From positions 1-26,771 of the forward strand of contig NZ_CAJMDQ010000027.1 of the NCBI RefSeq assembly GCF_905212195.1: a stretch of 26,771 nucleotides of DNA, given 5' to 3'. Within the stretch, counting starts at the first letter, position 1. Every line of letters starts with the position of its first letter. Shown one piece after another: positions 8,014 to 14,996 of this stretch. Under the pieces are notes generated by a model, which worked only from the letters and a program-made list of their open reading frames with translations, was not told the DNA's origin and did not search any database. Source of the DNA: an uncultured Anaerotignum sp. Its GTDB lineage: Bacteria; Bacillota; Clostridia; Lachnospirales; Anaerotignaceae. A program made the position numbers and the translations under genes.

Positions 8014-8052
8014 AAAATCATCATCATTCACAGAAAGGCAGGTTGAAAAAGT

Positions 8053-10749
8053 TTGGAAAGTAATGAGATGAAATTACAAGAAATCCTCAAAGCAAGAGGT
8101 ATCACTGATGAACAGTTAAAGGAAGTGCAGGAGCAGGATATTCCCGCTGCCGCTGAGAGCTTCCAGCGTATCATGGACATCTATTATCTGCTGAAAGTAA
8201 CCGCAGATATGGAAAGTGCCTACTGGTACAACCGTGTATGGTGGGAAAATGACGGCGATCTGTTGGAAGTGCGCCGTGCAAAAGCCGTTGCCGCTTCTCT
8301 GGCACACAGCACCCCTACCATTTTGCCTTATGAAAAACTTGTCATGAACAAGACAAAACATCTGCGTGGTGCCTTCCCCTTCCCTTGGGTTTGTGCAAGC
8401 TTCTTCAATTCCCTTGCGGAATCCCTTATGGAAGAAGCAGAAGCGCCTGCTGAAAACGAAGCTGACTCCGTTTCCGTTGTTGGCGCCGGCGGCGGCAACG
8501 TTACAGAAAGCTATGGCGAAGTCATCTCCATTGCGAAAAAATTTGGTATGCGGAAAGAAGACATCCCTGTTCTGGTAAAAGTATCCAAATACTGGGACGG
8601 TATTTCCGTAGAAGATATTTCCACAAAATATGCAAAAACACTTCCCGGCTTTGAACAGTTCCAGAACATCATGGACAGCGTTCTGGTTATGTTCGACTCC
8701 TTCGCAATCCCTCAGGGCCGTGAAGTTATGAACTATTACATGCCTTTGCAGTACGGCTTTGACGGCATTCTGGAACTGTGCGATGAAAAAATCGCAGAAA
8801 CCATGGGCGAAGCTGGCGGCGACGGCGTTCTGGGCATGAGCCGTGGTTACTACTATGCTGCCATGAAAGAAATCGTCAAAGGTCTGAGCCAGTGGTGCGA
8901 AAACTACGCACGCAAAGCAGAAGATCTGGCTTCTCGCGAACCCGACGAAGCATACAAAAAGAATTATCTGGAAATCGCACAGGTAATGCACAACATCGCT
9001 CACAAACGTCCTTCTACATTCCGTGAAGCACTGCAGATGACACTGTGTCTGCATCTGGGCGTTGTAAACGAAGACCCTCAGTCTGGTCAGTCCATCGGTC
9101 GTCTGGGTCAGGTACTGCAGCCCTTCTATGAAAAAGACATTGCTGACGGCACCACCACAGAAGAAGAAGTTGTGGAACTGCTGGAACTGTACCGCATCAA
9201 GATCACATGTATCGAATGTTTTGCTTCTGCTGGCGTATCCGGCGGCGTTCTTTCCGGCAACACATTCAACAACCTGTCTCTGGGCGGTCAGAACTACGAC
9301 GGTCTGTCTGCTGTTACACCTTTGGAATACCTCATCATCGAAGCTGGTATGCGTGCGCAGACACCTCAGCCTACCCTTTCCATCCTCTACGATGAAAAGC
9401 TGCCTGAGGACTTCCTCATGAAAGCTGCCGCTTGTACCAAACTGGGCATGGGCTATCCTGCATGGATGAACAACCAGGTAGGTATGAACTTCATGCTCCG
9501 TCAGTACGGCCCCGAAGGCATGGATCTGTATGATGCCCGTGCATGGTGTCTGGGCGGCTGTCTGGAATCCGCTCCCGGTTGTTTCCTGCCTCTGGAATAC
9601 AACGGCAAAGTGACCATGATCCCCGGCGGCGCTTCCCCTACTTGCGGCACCGGTATCCACTTCACAGGTCTGCCGAAGGTTCTGGAACTGGTACTGACAA
9701 ACGGCGTAGACAAACGTACCGGAAAACAGGTATTCCCTCCTCATAACAAGAAACTGGAAACATTTGACGAACTGCTGGATCAGTGGAAAGAATATCTGGA
9801 CATCAGCAACCGCATTGTAAACAAAGTCAACAACATTCAGATGGACGTATGGCGCAAATACAACATGCCTGCCGTAAACTCCCTGCTGAAACCAGACTGC
9901 TTCAAGAAAGGTCAGCACATCGGCAACTGCGGCGCTCGTTATAACGCCTGCATCAACTTTGAATCCTGCGGTACCATCACATTCATCAACTCTCTGGCGT
10001 CTTTGAAGAAAAACGTATACGACACCAAGAAATATACATTGGAAGAAATGACAGATGCAATGCTGCATAACTTCGGTTTCCGCACCGCTTACGACACTGG
10101 CGTATTCTCTCCCGATTATCGCGAAAGCACAGACGATGCACAGAAATACGCTGAAATCTTTGCAGACTGCATCAACGCACCGAAATACGGCAACGCAGAT
10201 CCTTATGCAGACCAGCTGCTGCGGGATTACCACATGTACCTGCTGCATTATCTGCCTACACTGGAGTCCTTCTTCGGCAAACCGGAATATCTCTGCCAGA
10301 TTTCCGTTTCCACCCATGGTCCTCAGGGCTTCATCACACTGGCAACAGCCGATGGCCGCTTAGCAGGCACTACATACTCCGACGGTTCCGTATCTGCCGC
10401 TCCTGGCACAGACAAAAACGGCGTTTATGCCCTCTTCGAATCTGCAACCGTTTACGATCATTCTCAGAACCAGAATGCACAGATGAACCTGAAACTGCAT
10501 CCTTCTTCTGTTCAGGGCGTACAGGGCACCAGAAAACTGCTGGAACTGGTTCGTACTTATATGCGTAAAGGCGGTTTCCACGTACAGTTCAACGTGGTAA
10601 GCTCCGACACATTGAAAGAAGCACAGAAAACACCTGACCAGTATCGTGACCTGATGGTTCGTGTAGCTGGCTTTACACAGTACTGGTGCGAAATCGGTAA
10701 ACCCATCCAGGATGAGGTTATCTATCGTACCGAATATGAAGAAGTTTAA
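8053..10749 (+). CDS. hpdB: 4-hydroxyphenylacetate decarboxylase, large glycyl radical subunit
   Basis: HpdB carries out radical decarboxylation of 4-hydroxyphenylacetate to p-cresol. The 898-aa product has the family's length. Every active-site residue known from the clostridial enzyme falls at the same number here: thiyl Cys503 and Glu505 in 'GGCLESAPG', His536, Glu637, Ser344, Phe214, and the radical-bearing Gly873 in 'RVAGFTQYW'. The adjacent HpdC-type subunit and activase separate it from phenylacetate, indoleacetate, choline or glycerol radical enzymes. The start is ambiguous. TTG at 8053 keeps the family numbering, while ATG at 8068, 7 bases after GGAAAG, would remove five residues. 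It is the first gene of hpdBCA, behind a candidate promoter and operator. The enzyme should act in the cytoplasm under strict anaerobiosis, at the end of tyrosine fermentation. Confidence 0.95.
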   Translation: MESNEMKLQEILKARGITDEQLKEVQEQDIPAAAESFQRIMDIYYLLKVTADMESAYWYNRVWWENDGDLLEVRRAKAVAASLAHSTPTILPYEKLVMNKTKHLRGAFPFPWVCASFFNSLAESLMEEAEAPAENEADSVSVVGAGGGNVTESYGEVISIAKKFGMRKEDIPVLVKVSKYWDGISVEDISTKYAKTLPGFEQFQNIMDSVLVMFDSFAIPQGREVMNYYMPLQYGFDGILELCDEKIAETMGEAGGDGVLGMSRGYYYAAMKEIVKGLSQWCENYARKAEDLASREPDEAYKKNYLEIAQVMHNIAHKRPSTFREALQMTLCLHLGVVNEDPQSGQSIGRLGQVLQPFYEKDIADGTTTEEEVVELLELYRIKITCIECFASAGVSGGVLSGNTFNNLSLGGQNYDGLSAVTPLEYLIIEAGMRAQTPQPTLSILYDEKLPEDFLMKAAACTKLGMGYPAWMNNQVGMNFMLRQYGPEGMDLYDARAWCLGGCLESAPGCFLPLEYNGKVTMIPGGASPTCGTGIHFTGLPKVLELVLTNGVDKRTGKQVFPPHNKKLETFDELLDQWKEYLDISNRIVNKVNNIQMDVWRKYNMPAVNSLLKPDCFKKGQHIGNCGARYNACINFESCGTITFINSLASLKKNVYDTKKYTLEEMTDAMLHNFGFRTAYDTGVFSPDYRESTDDAQKYAEIFADCINAPKYGNADPYADQLLRDYHMYLLHYLPTLESFFGKPEYLCQISVSTHGPQGFITLATADGRLAGTTYSDGSVSAAPGTDKNGVYALFESATVYDHSQNQNAQMNLKLHPSSVQGVQGTRKLLELVRTYMRKGGFHVQFNVVSSDTLKEAQKTPDQYRDLMVRVAGFTQYWCEIGKPIQDEVIYRTEYEEV

Positions 10750-10765
10750 GTGGAGGCGTGAAACC

Positions 10766-11032
10766 ATGAAACATGTAGAATGCATTAACTATATCAACTT
10801 AGACTGTGAGAAAGGCATGTGTGCCCTTTCCAAACAGATCGTTCCCATTGACGGCAACGGCAGCGACGCCTGCGGTCATTTCCAGGCAGCGCCCGTATGC
10901 GGCAACTGCGCATGCTTTGCAGATGCAGACAAACACGGCATCGGCACATGCAAAGGCTTTGAAAAAGAAAACTGGACATATGCAAAATGTGGTGCTTTCT
11001 GCTGTGAGCACTACAAAGCAGCACGGGGGTAA
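10766..11032 (+). CDS. hpdC: 4-hydroxyphenylacetate decarboxylase, small Fe-S subunit
   Basis: HpdC is the small partner that gives this decarboxylase its hetero-oligomeric form and carries two [4Fe-4S] clusters. The 88-aa product has the ligand pattern known for clostridial HpdC: an unusual His3 with Cys6, Cys19 and Cys36 for the first cluster, and Cys45, Cys48, Cys62 and Cys79 or Cys80 for the second. Sequence around 'CALSKQI' and 'GIGTCKGFEKENW' is typical. The start at 10766 follows GGAGGCG by about 7 bases and lies 16 bases after the hpdB stop. It ends 4 bases before hpdA, so the three genes form one operon. Extra cysteines (Cys14, Cys50, Cys75) have no assigned role. Confidence 0.93.
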   Translation: MKHVECINYINLDCEKGMCALSKQIVPIDGNGSDACGHFQAAPVCGNCACFADADKHGIGTCKGFEKENWTYAKCGAFCCEHYKAARG

Positions 11033-11036
11033 GCCT

Positions 11037-11975
11037 ATGGATGCACGCGGACATATTTTCGATATTCAGTCCTTTTCTGTCCATGACGGGCCCGGCTGCC
11101 GCACCACAGTATTTATGACAGGCTGCCCTTTACAGTGTCGTTGGTGCGCAAACCCGGAAAGCTGGATTTATGGCAAGCATCTGATGTTTGCCCAGGCATC
11201 CTGCAAATGGGACAAAGGCTGTGACGTATGTCTTTCTGTCTGTCCTACCGGTGCCATCACCATGGAGCCTGGACACCCCCCTCAGGTAGACTGGAACAAG
11301 TGTAAGGATTGTCATGACTTTCCCTGCACCTCCATCTGCCCCAACCGAGCACTGAAACAGTGTGTGCGGGAATACACCAGCGAGGAACTCCTGCAAATCC
11401 TCCGCAGGGATTTCAGCAGCTGGGGCAGCAACGGCGGCGTCACATTCAGCGGCGGCGACCCCATCACACAGCATGATTTCCTCATAGAAGTCCTGCAGGG
11501 CTGCCATAAACTGGGCATCCATACTGCCATTGAAACCAGCGCGCATTTCCCCAGAGAAAAATTTCTGGATGTGATGCAATACATCGACTTTGCCTTTATC
11601 GATGTAAAAAACATGGACAGCGAGGCACACAAAGCCGGAACAAGCGTAGGCAACGAACTGATTCTGGACAACATCCGTGCCCTGAAACAAAGCGGCTGGA
11701 AAGGTCGTCTGGTGCTGCGTCAGCCTACCATCTGCGGCTACAATGACAGCGAAGAAAACGCAAAAAAACTCATTTCCTTTATGAAGGAAAATGATCTCTT
11801 TGAAATCAACCTGCTGAAATTCCATCGTTTGGGTCAGACCAAATGGGAACAGCTGGGCAAAACATACGATTATGCTACTGGCGGCGAAATGACAGACGAA
11901 GCCATGACCGCATTGCAGAGCCTTTATCTGGATGCTGGCATCGCCTGCTACATTGGGCATCATACCTCTTTCTGA
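11037..11975 (+). CDS. hpdA: 4-hydroxyphenylacetate decarboxylase activating enzyme (radical SAM)
   Basis: HpdA uses S-adenosylmethionine and a [4Fe-4S] cluster to abstract hydrogen from Gly873 of HpdB. The 312-aa protein begins with the activase signature 'FDIQSFSVHDGPGCRTTVF' and the radical-SAM motif CxxxCxxC at Cys30, Cys34, Cys37. A ferredoxin-like insert follows, with Cys56, 62, 65, 69 and Cys89, 92, 97, 101, enough for two more clusters as in other glycyl radical activases. 'GGVTFSGGDP' is the SAM-binding GGE-like motif, with Asp in place of the common Glu. The frame is open far upstream through hpdC, but the ATG at 11037, 7 bases after GGGGG, gives the right N terminus. An intrinsic terminator follows 56 bases after the stop. 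Confidence 0.95.
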   Translation: MDARGHIFDIQSFSVHDGPGCRTTVFMTGCPLQCRWCANPESWIYGKHLMFAQASCKWDKGCDVCLSVCPTGAITMEPGHPPQVDWNKCKDCHDFPCTSICPNRALKQCVREYTSEELLQILRRDFSSWGSNGGVTFSGGDPITQHDFLIEVLQGCHKLGIHTAIETSAHFPREKFLDVMQYIDFAFIDVKNMDSEAHKAGTSVGNELILDNIRALKQSGWKGRLVLRQPTICGYNDSEENAKKLISFMKENDLFEINLLKFHRLGQTKWEQLGKTYDYATGGEMTDEAMTALQSLYLDAGIACYIGHHTSF

Positions 11976-12030
11976 TGTCCACTTCCCATAAACTTTCATG
12001 CCGTAACGCTGCATAAGCAGTATACAGAAC

Positions 12031-12082
12031 AGGCAAGTGTCTTTCCAATCAAATGGACGTGACACTTGCCTTTCTGCTTTTT
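12031..12082 (+). terminator. Intrinsic terminator of hpdBCA
   Basis: A perfect 11-bp stem AGGCAAGTGTC / GACACTTGCCT (12031-12041 and 12061-12071) is followed by TTCTGCTTTTT. It lies 56 bases downstream of hpdA and closes the operon. Confidence 0.85.
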
Positions 12083-12361
12083 GCGGGTGGGATAAAGTCT
12101 TGTCCCAACAGCTGTACACAACGGTATACGTGGAAAAGACATTGTTCCATTTTGCCTTTGGAAAACATTTTTTTCCATTTTTATAGATACTCTCCAATGA
12201 TTTTTCATTTCCGGCTTTTTTCATGGTTTCTTTTTGGGCAAGATTTCCCCCACCTTTTCAAATCGTCGTCATTTTACCCGAACATTATTTCTTTTGGACT
12301 TTCTTTCACCGCAAATTTTCAATGGAAATCGGTTTTTATGTGAAATCTCCCAGTGCTGTTT
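12083..12361. other. Long AT-rich intergenic stretch, no gene seen
   Basis: Between the hpd terminator and the promoter of the PurF-like gene I see no gene with a ribosome binding site. The stretch is T-rich on the plus strand. A half PurBox-like CCGAACATT occurs at 12278-12286 without its inverted partner. Short open frames here lack start signals and family resemblance. Confidence 0.5.
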
Positions 12362-12391
12362 TTGTTGTATTCCATCGTTTTTTCGTATAAA
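12362..12391 (+). promoter_or_regulatory. Candidate promoter of the PurF-like gene
   Basis: TTGTTG (12362-12367) and TATAAA (12386-12391) are 18 bases apart. The leader from here to the start codon is about 80 bases and contains foldable repeats. Confidence 0.5.
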
Positions 12392-12395
12392 ATAG

Positions 12396-12458
12396 AAATG
12401 ATGGCATGCATAGCATGCCTTATCAATTTTGGAGCAACAAGAGATACCATCATTTTTT
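12396..12458 (+). promoter_or_regulatory. Foldable leader, possible attenuator
   Basis: Two inverted repeats overlap by two bases. AAATGATGG (12396-12404) pairs with CCATCATTT (12447-12455), which runs into TTTTTT and therefore resembles a terminator. GGCATGC (12403-12409) pairs with GCATGCC (12413-12419) around ATA. The outer stem reaches to within 26 bases of the start codon. Sensing of a metabolite is speculation; the inner repeat could equally be a protein-binding operator. Confidence 0.35.
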
Positions 12459-12480
12459 AGAATCATAAGGAGGAACCATC

Positions 12481-13905
12481 ATGGGCGGTTTTTTTGGCGT
12501 AACTTCCAAGCAGGATTGCGTACTTGATATCTTTTTCGGGGTGGACTATCATTCTCATCTGGGCACACGCAGAGGCGGTATGGTCATCCACAGCCGGGAA
12601 AAAGGCTTCCAACGCCAGATTCACAACATCGAAAACACACCTTTTCGTACCAAATTTGAAAAAGATCTGATCGATTTTCAGGGTCATTCCGGCATCGGCT
12701 GCATCAGCGACTCTGATCCTCAGCCCCTTCTGGTACGTTCTCATCTGGGCTTATATGCCATCACAACAGTCGGTGTCATCAACAACGCTGATGAGCTCAT
12801 CAAAAACTACTTCTCTGACCATGGACACCAGTTTATGGCAATGAGCTCCGGCAAAGTCAATGCCACAGAACTCATCGCCGCACTGATCAACCAGAAAGAC
12901 GATCTGGTTTCCGGTATCCTCCATGCACAGGAACAGATTGACGGTTCTGCAACCATTCTGATCCTGACAGAAGATGATTCCATCATCGCTGCCAGAGATA
13001 AAATGGGCAGACTGCCTGTTCTTATCGGCAAAGACCACGAAGGCTATTGTGTTTCCTTCGAATCCTTTGCTTATACCAAACTGGGCTATGAAAACGTATA
13101 TGAACTTGGCCCCCGTGAAATCGTTAAGATCACACCTGACGGCTATGAAACACTGAATCCTGCCGGCAAAGACATGAAGATCTGCGCGTTCCTGTTCAGC
13201 TACTATGGCTACCCCAACTCCAACTACGAAGGCATCAATGTCGAAGTGATGCGTTACAGAAACGGGGAAATCATGGCAGCAAACGAAAAGAAAAACGGCA
13301 CACTGCCTGATGTCGACTATGTTGCAGGTGTGCCTGACTCCGGTATCCCCCATGCCATTGGTTATTCCAAAGAAAGCGGCAAAGCTTTTGCCCGTCCTTT
13401 TGTAAAATATACACCTACCTGGCCTCGTTCTTTCATGCCCGCCAACCAGAAAGTACGTAATCAGGTAGCAAAAATGAAACAGATTCCCGTTCCCGAACTG
13501 ATCGAAGGGAAAAAGCTGCTGTTTGTGGACGACTCCATCGTTCGTGGTACACAGCTGAGAGAAACTGTTGAATTCCTCTATCGTTCTCACGCAGCAGAGG
13601 TACATATGCGTTCTGCATGTCCTCCCATCATGTATAGCTGCAAATATCTGAATTTCTCCAGCAACGGCTCCGATATGGATCTGCTGGCACGCCGCGTTGT
13701 ACAGGAACTGGAAGGCGACGAAGGCCATAAACATTTGGATGAATATGCAGACGCTTCCACAGAAAGAGGCAAATGCATGCTCCGCTCCATCTGTGAAAAA
13801 CTGGGCTTTGATTCCCTGGGTTACCAGTCCCTGGATGGTCTGCTGGATGCCATTGGCATTGACCGTGACAAAGTCTGCACCTATTGCTGGAACGGCAAAG
13901 GCTGA
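12481..13905 (+). CDS. Amidophosphoribosyltransferase-like protein lacking the catalytic N-terminal Cys
   Basis: The 474-aa protein is homologous to PurF, which makes phosphoribosylamine from PRPP and glutamine. The phosphoribosyltransferase half is intact, with the PRPP loop 'LFVDDSIVRGTQ' at 347-358. Cys235, Cys387, Cys466 and Cys469 match the four ligands of the Bacillus-type PurF [4Fe-4S] cluster. The Ntn glutaminase half is altered. The chain starts Met-Gly-Gly-Phe-Phe-Gly where PurF has the nucleophile Cys directly after Met, and the usual HxRYxT and HNG-N glutamine-site motifs are not recognisable ('GHSGIGCISDSDPQP', 'TTVGVINN'). AAGGAGG precedes the ATG, and no upstream start would add a Cys. 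It probably uses ammonia or has another PRPP-linked role. I give no gene symbol because it may not be the biosynthetic PurF. It is a single-gene unit between its own promoter and terminator. Confidence 0.85.
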   Translation: MGGFFGVTSKQDCVLDIFFGVDYHSHLGTRRGGMVIHSREKGFQRQIHNIENTPFRTKFEKDLIDFQGHSGIGCISDSDPQPLLVRSHLGLYAITTVGVINNADELIKNYFSDHGHQFMAMSSGKVNATELIAALINQKDDLVSGILHAQEQIDGSATILILTEDDSIIAARDKMGRLPVLIGKDHEGYCVSFESFAYTKLGYENVYELGPREIVKITPDGYETLNPAGKDMKICAFLFSYYGYPNSNYEGINVEVMRYRNGEIMAANEKKNGTLPDVDYVAGVPDSGIPHAIGYSKESGKAFARPFVKYTPTWPRSFMPANQKVRNQVAKMKQIPVPELIEGKKLLFVDDSIVRGTQLRETVEFLYRSHAAEVHMRSACPPIMYSCKYLNFSSNGSDMDLLARRVVQELEGDEGHKHLDEYADASTERGKCMLRSICEKLGFDSLGYQSLDGLLDAIGIDRDKVCTYCWNGKG

Positions 13906-13913
13906 TATTTCAT

Positions 13914-13947
13914 ACTGTCGCAGGAAATCCCCTGCGGCAGTTTTTTT
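13914..13947 (+). terminator. Intrinsic terminator of the PurF-like gene
   Basis: ACTGTCGCAGG (13914-13924) pairs with CCTGCGGCAGT (13931-13941) with one G-U pair. A run of seven T residues starts at the last stem base. It begins 8 bases after the stop codon. Confidence 0.88.
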
Positions 13948-13966
13948 CTGTTTTTTTCCCAATCCC

Positions 13967-13995
13967 TTGTTATTTTCTTTCTACTTTGTTACCAT
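13967..13995 (+). promoter_or_regulatory. Candidate promoter of the DUF362 gene
   Basis: TTGTTA (13967-13972) and TACCAT (13990-13995) are 17 bases apart, each matching consensus at 4 of 6 positions. The preceding terminator argues that the DUF362 gene needs its own promoter. Confidence 0.4.
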
Positions 13996-14032
13996 AAAAG
14001 AAAATACAACTGTCATAAAGGAGGTTTTTTCT

Positions 14033-14896
14033 ATGGCTGCAAAAGTATACTTTTCCCGTGAAATCACACCGGAAAAAGTCCTGGAATTATATAAAATGGC
14101 TGGCAAAGAACTCACTGGCAATATTGCCATCAAACTTCACTCCGGTGAAGAAGGCAACCAGAATTTCCTGAAACCTGATTTCTGGAAACCTGTCATTGAC
14201 TTTGTAGGCGGCACCGTTGTGGAATGCAATACCGCTTATGAAGGCGAACGGAACACCACTGAAAAGCACAAAGCTCTGCTGACTCGTCACGGATGGGATG
14301 CCTACTTCAAAGTAGACCTCATGGACGCAGAAGGCCCTGATATGGTGCTGGAAATCTCTAAGGGCAAACAGATTCAAAAAAACTATGTGGGCAAACATCT
14401 TGCGGACTATGACTCCATGCTGGTACTCTCCCACTTCAAAGGACACCCCATGGGCGGCTACGGCGGCGCATTGAAGCAGCTTTCCATCGGTGTGGCATCT
14501 TCCTTTGGCAAAGCCTATATCCACGGTGCAGGGGAACCGGAAAAGATCTGGACAGCAGACCACGACGCTTTTCTGGAATCCATGGCAGACGCAGCATCTT
14601 CCGTTGTGGAATACTTCAAAGGCAATGTGATTTACGTCAATGTTATGAAAAACATGTCTGTGGACTGCGACTGCTGTGCAGTAGCTGAAGACCCTTGCAT
14701 GAAGGATATTGGTATTCTGGTATCCTTAGACCCTATCGCCATTGACCAGGCTTGTCTGGACTTGGTTTATGCCGCTGATGATCCCGGACGCGACCACCTC
14801 ATCGAACGTATCGAAAGCCGCAATGGTGTTCATACCATTGAAGCCGCTGCCGCTTTGGGCTTTGGTTCCAGAGAATACGATCTGGTAGAAGTATAA
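14033..14896 (+). CDS. DUF362 domain-containing protein with cysteine cluster
   Basis: The 287-aa product matches the DUF362 family, often linked to Fe-S proteins but without a settled function. Family marks are 'GGTVVECNTAYEGERN' near the N-terminal third, 'SHFKGHPMGGYGGALKQLSIGVAS' in the middle, and a C-terminal Cys212-Asp-Cys214-Cys215 ... Cys222 cluster followed by 'DIGILVSLDPIAIDQACLDLV'. Unlike many relatives it has no added 2[4Fe-4S] ferredoxin domain. There is no signal peptide, so it is cytoplasmic. The ATG at 14033 follows AAAGGAGG by 8 bases; the longer open frame upstream overlaps the PurF-like gene and has no such site. It is a one-gene unit with its own terminator. Metal-cluster or redox binding is inferred from the cysteines. 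Confidence 0.85.
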   Translation: MAAKVYFSREITPEKVLELYKMAGKELTGNIAIKLHSGEEGNQNFLKPDFWKPVIDFVGGTVVECNTAYEGERNTTEKHKALLTRHGWDAYFKVDLMDAEGPDMVLEISKGKQIQKNYVGKHLADYDSMLVLSHFKGHPMGGYGGALKQLSIGVASSFGKAYIHGAGEPEKIWTADHDAFLESMADAASSVVEYFKGNVIYVNVMKNMSVDCDCCAVAEDPCMKDIGILVSLDPIAIDQACLDLVYAADDPGRDHLIERIESRNGVHTIEAAAALGFGSREYDLVEV

Positions 14897-14912
14897 ATAA
14901 ATCCTTAAAAAC

Positions 14913-14940
14913 AAAAGAGCCGACTCTTCGGCTCTTTTTT
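14913..14940 (+). terminator. Intrinsic terminator of the DUF362 gene
   Basis: AAAAGAGCCGA (14913-14923) and TCGGCTCTTTT (14928-14938) form an 11-bp stem with a 4-base loop and run into TTTTTT. Confidence 0.9.
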
Positions 14941-14944
14941 CACG

Positions 14945-14990
14945 AAAAAAGCAGGTGATTGAAAAAGAATATCCTTTGCAATCACCTGCT
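14945..14990 (-). terminator. rnc: Intrinsic terminator of the acpP-rnc transcript
   Basis: On the minus strand AGCAGGTGATTG and CAATCACCTGCT (plus 14979-14990 and 14950-14961) form a perfect 12-bp stem followed by TTTTTT. It starts 6 bases after the rnc stop and lies back to back with the DUF362 terminator. Confidence 0.9.
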
Positions 14991-14996
14991 CTCTTA

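Noticed and set aside
8003..8042. CCTGCC / GGCAGG pairing that might hide the hpdB ribosome site
   Set aside because: The upstream arm lies before the inferred transcription start, so it would not be in the mRNA.
8116..10317. 733-codon open frame opposite hpdB, and similar long frames opposite uvrB, pta and ackA
   Set aside because: These are antisense shadows of strongly biased genes; the translations are low-complexity and rich in Phe, His and Cys, with no known motif.
8053..10749. Alternative calls: pyruvate formate-lyase, choline TMA-lyase, glycerol dehydratase or indoleacetate decarboxylase
   Set aside because: The active-site set (His536, Glu637, Ser344, Phe214) and an HpdC-type small subunit point to 4-hydroxyphenylacetate decarboxylase.
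10806..11036. N-terminal extension of hpdA through hpdC
   Set aside because: It is the hpdC sequence in another frame; the activase signature begins at the ATG at 11037 with its own ribosome site.
12276..12286. PurBox-like ACCCGAACATT upstream of the PurF-like gene
   Set aside because: Bacillus PurR sites need two inverted boxes with AT-rich flanks; no partner GTTCGG occurs nearby and the site is ~75 bases above the -35 box. It is probably chance.
12053..12343. 96-codon open frame downstream of hpdA
   Set aside because: It begins in the hpd terminator, has no Shine-Dalgarno site and reads as Phe-rich translation of a T-rich spacer.
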